Assembly (NCBI GenBank): GCA_000433735.1
Contig: HF998353.1
Span: forward strand, 92,919 to 118,694
Source of the DNA: Clostridium sp. CAG:167
Lineage (GTDB): Bacteria; Bacillota; Clostridia; Lachnospirales; Lachnospiraceae
Reading direction: 5' to 3'
Length of the DNA stretch: 25,776 nucleotides
A program made the translations under genes and the position numbers. Below, one piece after another: positions 23,796 to 25,776 of the stretch (within the stretch, counting starts at the first letter, position 1; the number at the start of each line of letters is the position of its first letter). Below the pieces are notes generated by a model that ran no database searches, had not been told where the DNA came from, and saw nothing but the letters and a program-made list of their open reading frames with translations.

Positions 23796-24947
23796 TTACC
23801 TCCAATCCTTTTCCAAACGGTCATAAGTTTCCTGTTCTACTGCCAGGATTTCTTCCAATCCCGGTGTTTCAATCACTTTATGTTTCTCCATTGCAAATTC
23901 TATCATATCATATATTTGTAAAAAACTTATGTCTTTTTTCAAAAATTTTGCAACGGCATACTCATTGGCCGCATTCATAACGGTAGGCATACTTCCTCCT
24001 ACGCGGCTGGCGCTGGTTGCGATCGGTATTCCACGAAGCAGCGTTGTATCCGGTTTTTCAAAATGGATCGCCGCCATCTTTTCAAAATCCAGTCTGTCTC
24101 CCGACAAAGTCTGCCGGTCCGGATAATACAGCGCATACTGAATCGGCAGCCGCATATCCGGGGTTCCCAACTGTGCCAGCACCGCTCCGTCCTGGTATTC
24201 CACCATAGAATGAATCACACTTTGAGGCTGGATCAGCACATGGATCTGATCCAGATCTACACTAAACAGCCACTTAGCCTCGATCATTTCCAACCCTTTA
24301 TTGATCATGGTAGCCGAGTCCGTGGTGATCTTTGGTCCCATGCTCCAGTTAGGATGAGCCAAGGCCTGTTCCACCGTCACCTGTTTCAGTTCATCCGGAC
24401 TACTGTGACGAAATGGTCCGCCGGATGCCGTCAGATAAATCTTTTCAATCTTCTTTTCCGGCTGTCCCTGCAGACACTGGAAAATAGCCGAATGTTCACT
24501 GTCTACCGGAAGCAGACGAACATTTTTCTCTTTTGCCAGCGGTATAATAATATGTCCTGCAGTTACCAAAGTTTCCTTATTAGCAAGCGCAATATCTTTG
24601 CCGGCCCGGATAGCCTGAATCACCGGCTTTAATCCGATCATTCCCACCATGGATGCCACCACTACATCTACCTCATCCAGCGTGGAAACATAGCAAAAAC
24701 CGTCCATACCGGACAAAATCCTCGTCATCTCAGATCCATTTAATCTTTCCTGCAGCAGTCTGGCAGTTTTTTCATCTTTCATAACAGCATAAACCGGATG
24801 AAATTCTCGGATCTGCTGTACCATCTTATCTACATTGCAGCCGGCTGTCAGCGCCGTTATCTCAAAATCTCCCGGATGCTGTCTCACCACATCCAGAGTC
24901 TGGCTGCCAATAGAACCGGTAGAACCCAGAATAGTAAGTTTTTTCAT
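23796..24947 (-). CDS. dxr: 1-deoxy-D-xylulose 5-phosphate reductoisomerase
   Basis: Dxr catalyses the first committed MEP-pathway step, making MEP with NADPH. The 383-residue protein starts with the nucleotide-binding loop GSTGSIGS (8-15). It has LANKETLVTAG (121-131), the metal-site motif DSEHSA (149-154), the flexible-loop region ASGGPF (174-179) with HPNW (198-201), and MINKGLEMIEA (214-224). GGAGG lies a few bases before the ATG. cdsA is upstream with 16 bases between, and the stop codon overlaps the rseP ribosome-binding site. IspG two genes downstream acts in the same pathway. Confidence 0.98.
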   Translation of the reverse strand: MKKLTILGSTGSIGSQTLDVVRQHPGDFEITALTAGCNVDKMVQQIREFHPVYAVMKDEKTARLLQERLNGSEMTRILSGMDGFCYVSTLDEVDVVVASMVGMIGLKPVIQAIRAGKDIALANKETLVTAGHIIIPLAKEKNVRLLPVDSEHSAIFQCLQGQPEKKIEKIYLTASGGPFRHSSPDELKQVTVEQALAHPNWSMGPKITTDSATMINKGLEMIEAKWLFSVDLDQIHVLIQPQSVIHSMVEYQDGAVLAQLGTPDMRLPIQYALYYPDRQTLSGDRLDFEKMAAIHFEKPDTTLLRGIPIATSASRVGGSMPTVMNAANEYAVAKFLKKDISFLQIYDMIEFAMEKHKVIETPGLEEILAVEQETYDRLEKDWR

Positions 24948-24963
24948 ACTAATCCTCCAATCC

Positions 24964-25776
24964 CTATAATTTTATATATGATGTTAAAACAAGTAAATAG
25001 TATACAAATGGTGCTACAAAAATAACACTGTCAAACCGGTCCAGAACACCTCCGTGTCCCGGGATCAGTTTTCCGTAATCTTTCACATCAAATTTGCGCT
25101 TGATGGCTGAAGCTGAAAGATCACCAAACTGGGAAATCACAGCACACACCATAGCGATCATGACAAGGACCACACGGTGATCCCATATGAACATGTCGGT
25201 GTGCGGGAAAAAACAGGCATAAAAAAATGCGATCAAACCGGAACCTGCCACACCACCGATACATCCTTCTATGGTTTTCTTCGGACTGAGTTTTGAAAAA
25301 TGATGCTTTCCGATCAGTCGTCCTGCCACATAAGCACATGTATCAGATCCCCAGGAACCGATAATAATCATCCATACCAGCCAGTTTCCACCATCTAACT
25401 GTCTCGTCATATACACGCAGGACAGCATAATACTTACATACAAAAAGCCAAAGACACCAAAGGCTGCTTCTTCAATAGAATACTGTGGAAACTTTACCAC
25501 ACACAAGATCATACTTATGATCAAAAGCAAAATTCCCAATGCCACAGTCCACTGTTCTAATTCAAAATAAACAAGAACATAATACAATACCGATGCCACA
25601 TAGGATGCTGTGGCAACCGGATGTTTTTCCATTTTTAAAACCCGGTATAACTCAAACATACCGATCAATGATAAAATCCCCATTACCACCACAAGAGGCG
25701 CGCCCCCTGTAAAAAATAAAAAGATTGCCGCCAGAACCAAAAGGATCCCGCTTATAAGCCTGGTTACAAACATCAT
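24964..25776 (-). CDS. cdsA: Phosphatidate cytidylyltransferase
   Basis: CdsA makes CDP-diacylglycerol from phosphatidic acid and CTP in the membrane. The protein has at least 270 residues with about eight hydrophobic segments. The C-terminal family signature is clear: SAIKRKFDVKDYGKLIPGHG and then GVLDRFDS (about 224-251). The N-terminus MMFVTRLISGILLVL looks like a true start, but ATG is at the last base of the window, so the ribosome-binding site is not visible and a longer N-terminus cannot be excluded. The second ATG (25771-25773) is equally possible. It begins the visible part of the cdsA-dxr-rseP-ispG-polC cluster; in Firmicutes uppS and frr usually precede it. Confidence 0.93.
   Translation of the reverse strand: MMFVTRLISGILLVLAAIFLFFTGGAPLVVVMGILSLIGMFELYRVLKMEKHPVATASYVASVLYYVLVYFELEQWTVALGILLLIISMILCVVKFPQYSIEEAAFGVFGFLYVSIMLSCVYMTRQLDGGNWLVWMIIIGSWGSDTCAYVAGRLIGKHHFSKLSPKKTIEGCIGGVAGSGLIAFFYACFFPHTDMFIWDHRVVLVMIAMVCAVISQFGDLSASAIKRKFDVKDYGKLIPGHGGVLDRFDSVIFVAPFVYYLLVLTSYIKL

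Overview
The window looks like chromosomal DNA from a low-to-mid GC Firmicute of the class Clostridia, most likely Lachnospiraceae. The signs are a Gram-positive type DNA polymerase PolC, strong AGGAGG ribosome-binding sites, the Firmicute gene orders cdsA-dxr-rseP-ispG-polC and rimP-nusA-ylxR-ylxQ-infB-rbfA-nrnA-truB-ribF, a type III glutamine synthetase, and a biotin-dependent sodium-pumping decarboxylase typical of anaerobes. Genus and species cannot be read from the sequence. No phage, insertion sequence, CRISPR array or obviously foreign island is visible. Coding density is high and no stretch above about 300 bases lacks a gene.

Layout. (1) 1-2544, minus strand: a sodium-translocating decarboxylase operon (carboxyltransferase, OadG-type membrane anchor, biotin carrier, and the membrane beta subunit cut by the window edge), with a good promoter at 2597-2625 and an AT-rich palindrome just after the predicted transcription start. 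(2) 2743-7769, plus strand: a D-Ala-D-Ala carboxypeptidase, a type III glutamine synthetase with a short attenuator-like leader, and a MocR/GabR-type PLP regulator. (3) 7690-15762, minus strand: the nusA-infB translation/transcription operon, from a strong promoter at 15842-15870 to ribF. (4) 15902-17109, minus strand: a small membrane protein, a cytidylate-kinase-like protein with an extra C-terminal domain, and tRNA-Glu(CTC). (5) 17206-25776, minus strand: polC, ispG, rseP, dxr and cdsA (DNA replication, MEP isoprenoid synthesis, intramembrane proteolysis, phospholipid synthesis).

How the genes work together. Dxr and IspG are two steps of the MEP pathway; CdsA makes CDP-diacylglycerol; RseP is the membrane protease usually found between them. 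RimP, NusA, IF2, RbfA, TruB, YlxQ and YlxR serve ribosome maturation, transcription and translation initiation. NrnA recycles nano-RNA and pAp, and RibF makes FMN and FAD. Most neighbours are spaced by a few bases or overlap by ATGA, so they are probably co-transcribed.

Most of the window is ordinary housekeeping sequence and I do not see a clear new multi-gene system. The most interesting structure is at the mocR/ribF junction. The two genes converge and overlap by 80 bp, and each has a good intrinsic terminator placed inside the other's coding sequence. Other points are a terminator/anti-terminator pair before the glutamine synthetase, an attenuator hairpin before rimP, a carboxyltransferase that lacks the usual second-half motif, the fused C-terminal domain on the kinase-like protein, and 18-bp tandem repeats plus an RGN-rich stretch in infB.
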